Of a stretch of 64,000 nucleotides of DNA, positions 44,439 through 54,197 are shown in pieces (the first letter of the stretch is position 1; each line of letters opens with the position of its first letter). The stretch is from contig DASPJL010000049.1 in assembly GCA_035628645.1 (NCBI GenBank), positions 33,831 to 97,830 of the forward strand. Direction: 5' to 3'. Source of the DNA: DASPJL01 sp035628645. GTDB taxonomy: Bacteria > Bacteroidota > Bacteroidia > Cytophagales > Cyclobacteriaceae. A model generated the notes under the pieces. It was not told where the DNA came from. It saw only the letters and a program-made list of their open reading frames with translations, and ran no database searches. Position numbers and translations under genes: made by a program.

Positions 44439-46094
44439 TTAATTAAAATTATATTTCAGTCCAAAACCAAGGCCTGTTGAAGTAGGTTTATTGCTGATTT
44501 TATTTGTATCCGTGTAGGAGTTTAATGCCGCCTTATAAACTGGTCTTAAATAGAAGCTGTATTTCGAATTTACTTCATATTCTATTTGCGGGTTTATTAG
44601 GAAACTTAATCCTACTGGCTTGAAAGTAGTCGTTTCGTTCGATTTTACAGTTTCTTGCTCAAATCCATCAGAAGCATTTTCTTTGGATCCATATTCAAGA
44701 AAGAAGTCTGTAGAGATTCCTCCGCCAATAAATACATTTACTTTTTTGTCTATTAATTTATAGTTGATGGTAATTGGCACTCCTACATACTGAGTATAAA
44801 TCCTGGCTGTTCTCAAATCAGATTGATTCGTTGGAATGGAGACAGAGCCTGAATTGTTCGAACTGATATCAGTGTAAAGAGAATTAAAAAAGCCAATTGT
44901 TTTTTCTTCGGCAGGGTATTCTTTTAAGACCGTATTAAAAGCCGGATATTGATTTTGAGTACTGTTGTCTTTTACAAAATAATTGGTTTGAACCTTTGAT
45001 TCTGTATAGGCATAATTTACTCCCATTTCCACGACAAGTTTTTCAGTTATTTTGTATCCGCCGTTTATTCCGGTGTTCCATGAATATTGGGGACTTATCG
45101 CTTCTAATTCCTGCGCACTATTATCCACATTAATGGCGTCAACTTCTGCCTTCCTTGATCCAAAAGACTGAGTATTGCTCATAACAATATTTTTGCTTGA
45201 AGCACGCACAAAATTCTGATTTGTATAAGTGGGCGTGTAGGCATAACTCGCATACCATCTTTTACCCGATTCCTTGTCTTTTTTTGAATTGGAGGCCAAA
45301 TAAAGTTCTTCTTTTATAATTGGTCTTCTGGCGATATAAATTGTTTTTAATTCGAGATTATTTAAATCCTGTGTTTTAGAAGAAATAGGTTTGACGGCTG
45401 AAACAAAGCTAAAACTTTTACCATCTTTTTCTCCTTCTTTGCTCGAGGCTAAGGCCGCACGCTTTGGCATGATTGTCCTATCTTCCGAAGATGACTTTTT
45501 GTCGTCTGCCGCAAATAACTCTTTATTGTCAATCGCTTCAGCTTTATTTTTCTCCTTTGTCTCGATAGGAGCAGAAGATAACACGGTTTTCTTTTGTAAA
45601 GGAGGAATGGTGTTTTCCTGTTGAGTGTTTGATAAAGCAGATTTATTTTCCTCTTTGTAAGCATACGAGTTGCTGTTCTCTGCTTTTGAAGTTACTGAAG
45701 CAGGATCAGGTTCAGCAGCCGGCTTATTGGTTTTTACCAACCGGTGTTCTTCCCTTATTTCACTGGGTGTATTGTTACTCGGTTCAGTATTGCCTGTAGT
45801 TATTTTTTCTTCAAATTCATGTTGTTGGCTTTTTAGATTTACAGCATCACCATTGCTTGCCAATATATTTTCCTGAGTATAATGATATACATAAAACAAA
45901 GAGCTAGAAGCAAAAAGGAAAAGAAGAACAGCCGCGGCAGTTCTCAAATAAAAATATTTCTTTTTATAAAGAGTTAATTCTTTTTCCGCTAATTTATTTT
46001 CAAGGCTTTGCCATAGATGAGCAGAAGGTTCCTCTTCAGCGCCATCAAAGGCCTTTCTCCATTCATCCTCAAAATTTTTATCTGTGTTTTTCAT
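44439..46094 (-). CDS. Anti-sigma-factor-like membrane protein with C-terminal outer-membrane barrel-like domain
   Basis: In this 551-aa protein, residues about 1-46 are a cytoplasmic anti-sigma-like segment (DEWRKAFDGAEEEPSAHLWQSLENKL), followed by a transmembrane helix (about 50-69). A Lys/Glu/Ser/Thr-rich linker (about 85-260) is low-complexity. The last 280 residues look like an OMP_b-brl/PorT-like beta barrel (RWYASYAYTPTYTNQ, YSWNTGINGGYKITEKL, STGLGFGLKYNFN). The gene follows the ECF sigma factor gene (33-bp gap) on the same strand. This arrangement suggests a signal-responsive anti-sigma factor, though how barrel and inner-membrane helix coexist is unclear. Confidence 0.75.
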   Translation of the reverse strand: MKNTDKNFEDEWRKAFDGAEEEPSAHLWQSLENKLAEKELTLYKKKYFYLRTAAAVLLFLFASSSLFYVYHYTQENILASNGDAVNLKSQQHEFEEKITTGNTEPSNNTPSEIREEHRLVKTNKPAAEPDPASVTSKAENSNSYAYKEENKSALSNTQQENTIPPLQKKTVLSSAPIETKEKNKAEAIDNKELFAADDKKSSSEDRTIMPKRAALASSKEGEKDGKSFSFVSAVKPISSKTQDLNNLELKTIYIARRPIIKEELYLASNSKKDKESGKRWYASYAYTPTYTNQNFVRASSKNIVMSNTQSFGSRKAEVDAINVDNSAQELEAISPQYSWNTGINGGYKITEKLVVEMGVNYAYTESKVQTNYFVKDNSTQNQYPAFNTVLKEYPAEEKTIGFFNSLYTDISSNNSGSVSIPTNQSDLRTARIYTQYVGVPITINYKLIDKKVNVFIGGGISTDFFLEYGSKENASDGFEQETVKSNETTTFKPVGLSFLINPQIEYEVNSKYSFYLRPVYKAALNSYTDTNKISNKPTSTGLGFGLKYNFN

Positions 46095-46127
46095 AATAAT
46101 AAACCATATTATAGTTTATTCGCCTTG

Positions 46128-46769
46128 CTAAACCTTACTTTTACTCCTAATCTCTCCTTCCGGGGTTTCGTTTTCCAGAACCTCAAAAGGTACTGCCTCT
46201 TGCAGTTTTAGTATTTTTTTAGAATTATCTCTTTCCAAATTTTCATAATGATCATTAACAATTTTCTGCAAGATTATCCTCGCCCTGGAATATTGAGATT
46301 TTGATGTTCCTTCAGTCGTTCCTAACATTTCGGCTATCTCTTTATGTTGATATCCCTCGATCGCATAGAGATTAAAGACAATTTGATAGCGTGGCGGCAA
46401 TTGTCTGATCAATTCAAGAAGTTCCCTGTAGTTGTAATTGTTAAGGGTGATGTTTTCATTGAAATTATTCTCCACATGTTCTATATCAACTGCCGGATGA
46501 AGATATAACTTACTTCTGTTGTTTTTTAAAGCGGTGTTGATGACTATTCGTTTTATCCACGCTTCCAAAGGACATTCTTTCCTGAATTTTTTAATGTTTT
46601 CAAAAACTTTTATAAAAGACTCTTGTAGAATATCTTCTGCCTCAAGTTGATTTTTGGTATATCGAAGACAAACCACAAGCATTCTACGGGAATATTTCTC
46701 GTATAAATGCTTTTGTACCTTTCTGTCGTTTTTGCAACAGCCTGTGATAAGCTCTTCTTCGGTAAGCAT
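46128..46769 (-). CDS. ECF-type RNA polymerase sigma factor
   Basis: The 213-aa protein has sigma2 (LYEKYSRRMLVVCLRYTKNQLEAEDILQESFIKVFENI, about 23-60) and sigma4 (LIRQLPPRYQIVFNLYAIEGYQHKEIAEMLGTTEGTSKSQYSRAR, about 118-165). The ATG at 46769 is preferred to the preceding TTG. It lacks a C-terminal sensor domain. The following gene encodes the anti-sigma-like membrane protein. Confidence 0.93.
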   Translation of the reverse strand: MLTEEELITGCCKNDRKVQKHLYEKYSRRMLVVCLRYTKNQLEAEDILQESFIKVFENIKKFRKECPLEAWIKRIVINTALKNNRSKLYLHPAVDIEHVENNFNENITLNNYNYRELLELIRQLPPRYQIVFNLYAIEGYQHKEIAEMLGTTEGTSKSQYSRARIILQKIVNDHYENLERDNSKKILKLQEAVPFEVLENETPEGEIRSKSKV

Positions 46770-46778
46770 CAAACTTGT

Positions 46779-46951
46779 TTAGTACTTTGTCTCAATCTTT
46801 GCCAATTGATCTTTGAAATTATCTACAGCATCAATTGGAGCTTCATTAAGCTTTTCCCCAATGAGCCATCTTCCTTTTTAAAGGTTGCAAAGGATTCAAA
46901 ATTTTTTGGAAATTTTTTATAAAGGTAAGCGGTAAAAGCCCTAAAAATCAA
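46779..46951 (-). pseudogene. Possible frameshifted small gene upstream of the sigma factor
   Basis: On the minus strand, FPKNFESFATFKKEDGSLG continues, after inserting one G in the CCCC/GGGG run at 46856-46859, as EKLNEAPIDAVDNFKDQ and then LAKIETKY-stop. Without the insertion the frame stops early. Codon use looks coding. Start would be a TTG at 46949-46951. Family unknown. It could be a real one-base deletion, a sequencing error, or chance. Confidence 0.3.
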
Positions 46952-46989
46952 AAACTCACCTGAATTAATTATAAAGTCAGGTGAGTTTT
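46951..46989 (-). terminator. Terminator of the mannose-1-phosphate guanylyltransferase gene
   Basis: A 13-bp stem, AAAACTCACCTGA (46951-46963) with TCAGGTGAGTTTT (46977-46989), followed by T-rich sequence on the minus strand. Confidence 0.7.
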
Positions 46990-47015
46990 AAACTTTTTAC
47001 AGGAAATACAGGATT

Positions 47016-48092
47016 TTAAATGAAGTCGCCTCCCTTTTTGGATTTTGCATCTGAAACAAACTCTCTTAATCGCTGCTCTTCATCTTTTTTGCAGATCAAA
47101 AGTACCTTATTGAATTCGGCCACAATAAAGTTTTCTAATCCCTGGATAACGACCAATTTATCTTTTGGGGTTTTTATAATACAATCCTTGGTGTCATAGG
47201 TTATGATATTGGCATCAATCACATTATTGTTGCTGTCTTTCTGGGAAACATCGAAAAGTGATTTCCATGTACCCAAGTCTGACCATCCAAAATCGGCCAG
47301 CATCACGTAAACATTTTCTGATCTTTCCATGATGCCATAGTCGACAGAAATATTTTTACACAACGTATAGGCTTTTCCGATAAAGGCTTCTTCCTGACCA
47401 GTAAAATAACTGTTTAAACCTTCTTCAAAAATTTCGGCCATTTCTGGTAAAAGGTTTTCAAAGGCTTTAGTGATTGAATTAACATTCCAGATAAAAATAC
47501 CAGCATTCCATACAAAATCTCCACTTTCTATAAACTTCTGTGCAAGCTCTAGAATGGGTTTCTCGGTAAAGGTTTTTACCTTTTTTAATGCCTTGGAATT
47601 TCCATCGATAAATTGAATATAACCATATCCTGTGTCAGGGCGGCTGGGTTTTATTCCTAAAGTGATGAGTATGTCCTCTTTTGACGCGGCTTCCAGGGCG
47701 TTACTAATGGTTTCTTCGAATACGTTTTCTTTAATGATAATATGGTCGGAAGGGGTTACCACGATACAAGCCTCCGGGTTTTTTTTGCTTATTTTATAAG
47801 AAGCATAAGCGACGCATGGTGCGGTGTTCCTGCCTATGGGCTCACACAAGATCTGCTCATCAGAAAGTTGGGGAAGTTGTTCTTTAACAAGGTCTTTGTA
47901 AGATTTGTTGGTGACCACATATACATTTTGCGGAGGGCAGATATTGCTAAATCTTTCAAAGGTTTGTTGGATCATTGTTTTGCCAATTCCCAAAACATCA
48001 TGAAATTGTTTTGGATGGTTTGTTCGGCTAAAGGGCCAGAATCTGCTTCCTATCCCTCCTGCCATTATCACAACATAATTGTTTTTATTCAT
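47016..48092 (-). CDS. manC: Mannose-1-phosphate guanylyltransferase
   Basis: The enzyme makes GDP-mannose from GTP and mannose 1-phosphate for exopolysaccharide or O-antigen synthesis. With the ATG at 48092 the protein has 358 aa and begins MNKNNYVVIMAGGIGSRFWP, the typical start. The longer ORF would add 11 residues. The nucleotide motif GGIGSRFWPFSR, the acidic VTPSDHIIIKE near residue 105, FTEKP near 173 and WNAGIFIW near 190 support it. It lacks the isomerase domain of the longer ManC/AlgA proteins. It lies downstream of kdsD. Confidence 0.9.
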   Translation of the reverse strand: MNKNNYVVIMAGGIGSRFWPFSRTNHPKQFHDVLGIGKTMIQQTFERFSNICPPQNVYVVTNKSYKDLVKEQLPQLSDEQILCEPIGRNTAPCVAYASYKISKKNPEACIVVTPSDHIIIKENVFEETISNALEAASKEDILITLGIKPSRPDTGYGYIQFIDGNSKALKKVKTFTEKPILELAQKFIESGDFVWNAGIFIWNVNSITKAFENLLPEMAEIFEEGLNSYFTGQEEAFIGKAYTLCKNISVDYGIMERSENVYVMLADFGWSDLGTWKSLFDVSQKDSNNNVIDANIITYDTKDCIIKTPKDKLVVIQGLENFIVAEFNKVLLICKKDEEQRLREFVSDAKSKKGGDFI

Positions 48093-48170
48093 TATAGAAA
48101 TAAGTTGTCTGTTCGTATTTTTCATTTGATTACAAGAGGCCCTTGTGTCGTTTATCTTCTCCTTCTCTAC

Positions 48171-49133
48171 TTAAACAATGCCTTCTCTTAATAAATCATG
48201 TAAATGAATAAATCCTGCCAGTTTAGAGTTTTTAAATACTATTAATTGTGTAATACTACTTTGTTTCATTACTTCAAAAGCATAGACAGCATATTCTTCA
48301 GCATCTATAATTTTGGGGTTTGTAGACATAATATCACCAGCCGTAATATTCCTTAAGTCTAATTTTTTGTTGTTTAACATTCTTCTCAAATCGCCATCTG
48401 TAATAATACCAGCCAATGCTTCATTTTCGTCTAATACGGCAGTAGCACCCAGTCTTTTGGAGGTTATTTCCATTATGGTTTCTTCGAGAGAAGAATTAAT
48501 GTGCACCAAAGGTAGCGGATTATTAGGAAAAACATCTGCAACCTTTAAATATAACTTCTTTCCCAAAGCCCCCCCTGGGTGAAGTTTTGCGAAGTCATCG
48601 CTTGTAAAATTCCGGGCTTCCAGAAGACAGATTGCCAACGCATCTCCCAACGCCATAGTTGCAGTGGTACTGGTTGTCGGCGCTAAATTATGAGGACATG
48701 CTTCCTTTTCTATACTTGCATTTAACACATAATCGCACTGTCTTGCAAGAAAAGAATCTATATTACCTACCAAAGCGATTATTTTTGCCCCAGTTCTCTT
48801 AATAAGAGGGATCAAAACTTTTATCTCTGCGGTATTTCCGCTTTTGGAAATACAGATAACAATGTCTTCATTTTGTACCATTCCAAGATCTCCATGGATG
48901 GCATCTGCAGCATGCATGAATAACGCAGGAGTGCCAGTTGAGTTTAAAGTAGCTACAATTTTATTTCCTACAATTGCACTTTTGCCAATACCTGTGACTA
49001 CCACCCGTCCCTTACATTGTAATATTTTTTCCACACATAACTGAAAATCATCGCCAAGTTGATTTATTAAATTTTCTATTGCATTTGCCTCGTTTAATAA
49101 AACATTTTTAGCAATCGATATTATATTTTTCAT
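48171..49133 (-). CDS. kdsD: D-arabinose 5-phosphate isomerase (KdsD/KpsF family)
   Basis: The enzyme converts ribulose 5-phosphate to arabinose 5-phosphate, the first step toward Kdo. The 320-aa protein has an N-terminal SIS domain (TGIGKSAIVGNKIVATLNSTGTPALFMHAADAIHGDLGM) and two C-terminal CBS domains (about 200-320). The ATG at 49133 is preferred to a TTG nine bp upstream. It is divergent from recQ, a common Bacteroidota arrangement. Confidence 0.93.
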   Translation of the reverse strand: MKNIISIAKNVLLNEANAIENLINQLGDDFQLCVEKILQCKGRVVVTGIGKSAIVGNKIVATLNSTGTPALFMHAADAIHGDLGMVQNEDIVICISKSGNTAEIKVLIPLIKRTGAKIIALVGNIDSFLARQCDYVLNASIEKEACPHNLAPTTSTTATMALGDALAICLLEARNFTSDDFAKLHPGGALGKKLYLKVADVFPNNPLPLVHINSSLEETIMEITSKRLGATAVLDENEALAGIITDGDLRRMLNNKKLDLRNITAGDIMSTNPKIIDAEEYAVYAFEVMKQSSITQLIVFKNSKLAGFIHLHDLLREGIV

Positions 49134-49224
49134 TAACTTCAATTATTGTTAGCTTTCTTTATAAATTTGAACAAAGGTAGAAAACATAATTAATGATTTT
49201 TTAAGTAAATTATACAATTTAAAG

Positions 49225-51411
49225 ATGATAATTGCACGAGAACAAGAAGCTCTCTTAAAAGACAAGTTAAAAGAAATTTTTGGATACAGCCAATTTAGAG
49301 GAAGCCAGGAAACAATTATCAGAAATATATTATCAAAGAGAAATACTTTTGTTATCATGCCTACAGGGGCAGGAAAATCTCTTTGTTATCAACTGCCCGC
49401 AATAATTCAGGATGGCACTGCAATCGTTATCAGCCCGCTTATTGCCTTAATGAAAAATCAAGTGGATCAGTTGAATGCGCTTGGAATTAATGCACAATTT
49501 TTAAACAGTACACTCTCTAAATCAGAAATGAACAGAGTGAAAAAGGAAACCTTAAGCGGAGAAGTGAAACTCCTCTATGTAGCTCCGGAATCACTTACCA
49601 AAGAAGAGAATCTAGCCTTTCTTCAAAAAGCAAACATTTCTTTTATAGCCATCGATGAAGCGCATTGTATTTCAGAATGGGGCCACGACTTCAGACCTGA
49701 ATACCGTAGGATAAAAACTATTGTTGAAGCTTTAGGAAATTTGCCCGTTATAGCCCTCACTGCCACGGCTACGCCTAAAGTACAGCTAGATATCCAAAAG
49801 AACCTGCAAATGGAAGAAGCCGATCTTTTTAAGTCTTCTTTTAACAGGAAAAACCTTTACTATGAAATAAGATCAAAACAGGGAACTAAAAAGCAACTTG
49901 TAAAATTCGTAAAGCAGCATAAAGGCAAATCAGGAATAATCTATTGTTTAAGCCGAAAGAAGGTAGAAGAAATAGCAGAATTCCTTAAAGTAAATGACGT
50001 AAAAGCGCTTCCTTATCACGCAGGTCTGGATTCTCCGGTAAGGATGGCAAATCAGGATGCTTTTCTTAATGAAGATGTAGATGTAATTGTTGCTACCATT
50101 GCCTTTGGAATGGGAATTGATAAGCCCGATGTTCGTTTTGTAATTCACTACGATGCACCTAAGTCTTTGGAAGGTTATTATCAGGAAACAGGCAGGGCGG
50201 GAAGAGACGGACTTGAAGGCAATTGCCTGATGTTCTACAGTTATAATGACATTATAAAACTAGAAAAATTTAATAAAGATAAATCGGTCACTGAAAGGGA
50301 TAATGCTAAGCACCTTTTAGAAGAAATGTCTTCTTATGCAGAATCTTCAGTTTGCAGGAGAAGGCAACTGCTGCATTATTTCGGGGAGCAGTTTGAAACC
50401 GACTGTGGCTTTTGCGACAACTGTTTAAAGCCTAAAGAAAAATTTGAAGGAATGGAATTCCTTCACCTTGCCTTGCAGAGTTGTATACAGACCCAGGAAA
50501 GATTTGCAATAGGCCACCTGGTGGATGTAATTAAGGGCGTTGAAAATGAGTATGTTAAAAGCTATGAGCACCATAAGTTGAAAATATATGGTCAGGGAAA
50601 AGATGAAAAACCGGAATTCTGGCATTCTGTTATCCGTCAAGCCCTTCTGTATGAGTATTTAGAAAAGGATATTGATAATATAGGCATTCTAAAGATTACA
50701 AGAAAAGGAAAGGATTTTCTTGAAAATCCTCATTCCGTTACATTGTCAAAGGACCACGAATACGAAACCAAAGAAGACAATGAGGATGATGATATTAATG
50801 GCGTGGTAGTAAGGACCACACATGACGCAGTTTTATTTGATAAGTTAAAAGCTTTGAGGAAAAAGCTTGCAAAAGAAAAAAACCTTCCGCCCTATGTGAT
50901 TTTTCAGGATCCTTCATTGGAAGAAATGGCCACAATTTATCCTACCAATATTGAGGAATTGGCTCAGGTGAATGGAGTAGGAATGGGCAAGGTTACAAAA
51001 TTTGGAAAACCTTTCATCGAACTGATAAAGAAATATGTTGAGGAAAATGACATCATTACTGCCTCTGACGTTGTCGTTAAAAGCGCCGTAAATAAATCTA
51101 AAAATAAAATTTTTATCATTCAGCAAATAGACAGGAAGATAGATCTGGAAGAAATTGCTCAAAAGCAAAAGATACAATTCTCAGAGGTGGTTGAAGAGAT
51201 TGAACATATTTGTTATTCAGGTACAAAGCTTAATCTTGACTATTACATCGATCAAATACTTGATGATGAAAGGCAGGAAGAAGTATTTGAATATTTTATG
51301 TCTACAGAATCAGATAAAATTTCTATTGCGATGCAACACTTTGGGGATGATTATTCTGAAGACGAATTGAGGTTGATGAGGGTTAAGTTTCTATCCGAAA
51401 TAGCAAATTAA
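49225..51411 (+). CDS. recQ: ATP-dependent DNA helicase RecQ
   Basis: This 3'-5' helicase of recombination and repair has 728 aa. The helicase core has Walker A PTGAGKS (about 46-52), DEAH at 144-147 (IDEAHCISEWGHDFRPEYRR) and the motif VI QETGRAGRDGLEG. An RQC zinc module (CRRRQLLHYFGEQF, CGFCDNC) follows. An HRDC-like domain lies near residues 530-610, and the C-terminal extension of about 100 residues is Bacteroidota-like. The start site is the first ATG after the divergent intergenic gap. Confidence 0.95.
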   Translation: MIIAREQEALLKDKLKEIFGYSQFRGSQETIIRNILSKRNTFVIMPTGAGKSLCYQLPAIIQDGTAIVISPLIALMKNQVDQLNALGINAQFLNSTLSKSEMNRVKKETLSGEVKLLYVAPESLTKEENLAFLQKANISFIAIDEAHCISEWGHDFRPEYRRIKTIVEALGNLPVIALTATATPKVQLDIQKNLQMEEADLFKSSFNRKNLYYEIRSKQGTKKQLVKFVKQHKGKSGIIYCLSRKKVEEIAEFLKVNDVKALPYHAGLDSPVRMANQDAFLNEDVDVIVATIAFGMGIDKPDVRFVIHYDAPKSLEGYYQETGRAGRDGLEGNCLMFYSYNDIIKLEKFNKDKSVTERDNAKHLLEEMSSYAESSVCRRRQLLHYFGEQFETDCGFCDNCLKPKEKFEGMEFLHLALQSCIQTQERFAIGHLVDVIKGVENEYVKSYEHHKLKIYGQGKDEKPEFWHSVIRQALLYEYLEKDIDNIGILKITRKGKDFLENPHSVTLSKDHEYETKEDNEDDDINGVVVRTTHDAVLFDKLKALRKKLAKEKNLPPYVIFQDPSLEEMATIYPTNIEELAQVNGVGMGKVTKFGKPFIELIKKYVEENDIITASDVVVKSAVNKSKNKIFIIQQIDRKIDLEEIAQKQKIQFSEVVEEIEHICYSGTKLNLDYYIDQILDDERQEEVFEYFMSTESDKISIAMQHFGDDYSEDELRLMRVKFLSEIAN

Positions 51412-51458
51412 TAGACAGCGTACAGTTTAGAATTACCTGAGCGGATAATTCTAACGTC

Positions 51459-51485
51459 ATCTCCCCTCAGAAGGGAGATTTTTTT
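51459..51485 (+). terminator. Terminator of recQ
   Basis: Stem ATCTCCC (51459-51465) with GGGAGAT (51473-51479), 7-nt loop and T run. Confidence 0.75.
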
Positions 51486-51555
51486 ATTATAATGAGAAAT
51501 AGGAAGTTTGCAGTTCCAAATACTGTTAACTGAAAATTTAAACAGAAAACTTTAA

Positions 51556-52851
51556 ATGAATATTTTGATACTTGGTTCCGGAGGAAGAGAGCATGCTTTT
51601 GCCTGGAAACTGAAACAAAGTCCGAACTGTGAGAAATTGTTTGTTGCTCCGGGAAATGCTGGAACAGCAGACATTGCGGTTAATATTAACCTTTCTTTAG
51701 ATGACTTTGAAGCCATAGGTAATTTTTGTCTGGAAAGCAATATCGATCTACTTTTAGTTGGCCCGGAGATTCCATTGATAAACGGAGTGGCCGATTATTT
51801 TAAGAGCAACGAGGAGCTTAAGAGAATTGCGGTGATTGGACCCGAAAAATCAGGCGCAATCCTGGAAGGAAGTAAAGACTTTTCCAAAGCCTTTATGAAA
51901 AGACATGGAATACCTACCGCAAGCTCAGAAACTTTTACCAAGGAGACTTTTTCAGCCGGTGTTGAATATCTCAAAAATCATACGTTGCCAATTGTTCTGA
52001 AAGCTGACGGTCCGGCAGCAGGAAAAGGCGTAATTATAGCAGAGTCTCATGATGAAGCAATTAAAACGCTGGACGATATGCTCAATCATAGTCAGTTTGG
52101 CGAGTCCGGTTCAAAAGTGGTTGTCGAGCAATTTTTAAAAGGGATTGAAGTATCTGTTTTTGTGATCACTGACGGAAAGAGCTATAAGATCCTTCCTGAA
52201 GCTAAAGATTATAAAAGGATTGGAGAGCAGGATACCGGCCTTAATACTGGCGGAATGGGCGCAGTTTCCCCGGTAAATTTTGCCAATGAAGAATTTATGC
52301 AAAAGGTGGAATCAAGGATTATCCAACCCACTGTTGAAGGATTAAAGAAGGAAGGAATTAACTATGTAGGTTTTATTTTCTTTGGTTTGATCAAAGTGGA
52401 TGGTGAACCTTATGTAATCGAATACAATTGCAGAATGGGTGATCCGGAAACAGAGGCAGTTATACCTCGGATAAAATCTGATTTTGTAAATCTGCTGGAG
52501 GCTACTGCAGATCAGGAACTTGAAAATTATAACCTTGAAGTAGATGAGAGACCGGCGGTAACTGTTATGATGGTCTCCGGTGGATATCCCGGGGCTTTCG
52601 AGAAAGAAAAAAGAATTAATGGATTGCAAGGCGTTAAAAAGGGAATCTCCTTTCACGCAGGTACTAAATATAAAGATGACGGAACTGTGGTAACAAATGG
52701 TGGAAGGGTAATTTCCTTTACGGCTTTTGGAGAAACAGTTGCAGGAGCATTGGAAAATGCCTATTCCGAGGTGTCAAAAATTACTTGGGAAAATGTTTAC
52801 TATCGAAAAGATATTGGCCAAGATTTATTAAGTTTGGAGAATAGTCATTAA
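51556..52851 (+). CDS. purD: Phosphoribosylamine-glycine ligase (GAR synthetase)
   Basis: PurD is purine-synthesis step 2: it joins glycine to phosphoribosylamine using ATP. The 431-aa ATP-grasp protein begins MNILILGSGGREHAFAWKL and has VLKADGPAAGKGVIIAE near 150 and YNCRMGDPETEAV near residues 291-303. Length is typical. It is a lone gene between the recQ terminator and ricT. Confidence 0.95.
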   Translation: MNILILGSGGREHAFAWKLKQSPNCEKLFVAPGNAGTADIAVNINLSLDDFEAIGNFCLESNIDLLLVGPEIPLINGVADYFKSNEELKRIAVIGPEKSGAILEGSKDFSKAFMKRHGIPTASSETFTKETFSAGVEYLKNHTLPIVLKADGPAAGKGVIIAESHDEAIKTLDDMLNHSQFGESGSKVVVEQFLKGIEVSVFVITDGKSYKILPEAKDYKRIGEQDTGLNTGGMGAVSPVNFANEEFMQKVESRIIQPTVEGLKKEGINYVGFIFFGLIKVDGEPYVIEYNCRMGDPETEAVIPRIKSDFVNLLEATADQELENYNLEVDERPAVTVMMVSGGYPGAFEKEKRINGLQGVKKGISFHAGTKYKDDGTVVTNGGRVISFTAFGETVAGALENAYSEVSKITWENVYYRKDIGQDLLSLENSH

Positions 52852-53027
52852 AGGAAATTGAAGTCGTTGAGCCATTAACGTTACTATTTGAAGTAATAAT
52901 TGGCGACGGAACATTTTGTAAAGGTATACAAGACGAGTATCACACGAATTCCTTCCCGGGTTTTAGCACGGGACAAGATAGTGGCAATTATAAATTGTTA
53001 AATTCACATGAAATAAATTGATAGGAT

Positions 53028-54197
53028 ATGGCGGGATGCAGCTCATGTAGCAGCGGTAAAAACGGAACCGTTGCAGGATGTAAAAATAATGGGGCCTGTA
53101 AAACAGGCGGTTGTAATAAAGTAAATGTTTTCGACTGGCTTGTAAATATGGACATGCCTGTTTATGATGTATTTGATGTAGTGGAAGTTACCTTCAAGGG
53201 CGGCAGAAAAGAATTTTTTAGAAATTCTGCAAAGCTTGAGTTGTTTGCGGGAGATCCTGTAATAGTGGATGCTACAAATGGACATCATTTAGGTTTTGTA
53301 GCACTTCAGGGCGAATTGGTTCGCTTACAAATGCAAAAGAAGAAAGTCGAAAACGATGATAGTATTAAAGCCATCTACAGGCTTGCAACAGAAAAGGATA
53401 TTGAGAAAAACGAGGAAGTAAAGAAAAGAGAGCTTCCTACCTTGTATCGTACCAGGGAAATTATCATGGGCCTCAACCTGGACATGAAATTATCAGACGT
53501 AGAATTCCAGGCAGATAATACTAAAGCTACTTTTTATTACTCAGCAGAAGAGCGCGTTGACTTCAGGGAATTGATTAAACTGTTGGCTTCAGAGTTTAAG
53601 ATCAGGGTTGAAATGAAGCAAATCAGCCTTAGGCAGGAAGCCGGAAGACTTGGGGGTATTGGTGTTTGTGGCAGGGAGCTTTGTTGCGCCACGTGGTTGA
53701 GTGACTTTAAAAGTGTTTCGACGGTGGCTGCCAGGTATCAGAATCTTTCTCTTAATCCAAGCAAGCTTTCCGGTCAGTGCGGAAGACTTAAGTGCTGCTT
53801 GAACTATGAACTAGAAACTTATATGGATGCCCTTAAAGACATTCCTACTATTGAGGCGCCTTTGGTTACCACTCAGGGAGAAGCGCATCTTCAGAAGACA
53901 GATATTTTTAGGAAAATCATGTGGTTCGGGTATAACAGTGAAAGCAATTGGACTCCTTTAAACATAGAGCGTGTTAATCACATAGTTTCTATGAACAAAG
54001 AAGGGAAAAAGCCTGTGAGCTTACTAGAGGATAAAGAAGAATTTACCAAGGAGGAGAAGCATCAAGGTATGAACAGCGACCTGAAAAGGATGGATGAAAA
54101 ATACAACTTGAAAGCCAAGAAGAAGAAAAAGAAGAAAAACAATAGAAATAGAAATCCAAATCAAAACCCAAATAGAACAAACTCTTCACCTTCATGA
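53028..54197 (+). CDS. ricT: RicT/YaaT-like PSP1-domain protein with Cys-rich N-terminus
   Basis: The protein (389 aa) has a PSP1 domain near residues 60-240 (VEVTFKGGRKEFFRN, DFRELIKLLASEFKIRVEMKQI, RLGGIGVCGRELCCATWL, QCGRLKCCLNYELETY). The N-terminus is rich in Cys (AGCSSCSSG and CKTGGCN), and the C-terminus is Lys/Asn-rich and disordered. In Bacillus RicT is part of an iron-sulfur RicAFT complex that affects RNA maturation. The stop codon overlaps the gldH start by four bases (ATGA), so the two genes are translated together. Confidence 0.88.
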   Translation: MAGCSSCSSGKNGTVAGCKNNGACKTGGCNKVNVFDWLVNMDMPVYDVFDVVEVTFKGGRKEFFRNSAKLELFAGDPVIVDATNGHHLGFVALQGELVRLQMQKKKVENDDSIKAIYRLATEKDIEKNEEVKKRELPTLYRTREIIMGLNLDMKLSDVEFQADNTKATFYYSAEERVDFRELIKLLASEFKIRVEMKQISLRQEAGRLGGIGVCGRELCCATWLSDFKSVSTVAARYQNLSLNPSKLSGQCGRLKCCLNYELETYMDALKDIPTIEAPLVTTQGEAHLQKTDIFRKIMWFGYNSESNWTPLNIERVNHIVSMNKEGKKPVSLLEDKEEFTKEEKHQGMNSDLKRMDEKYNLKAKKKKKKKNNRNRNPNQNPNRTNSSPS

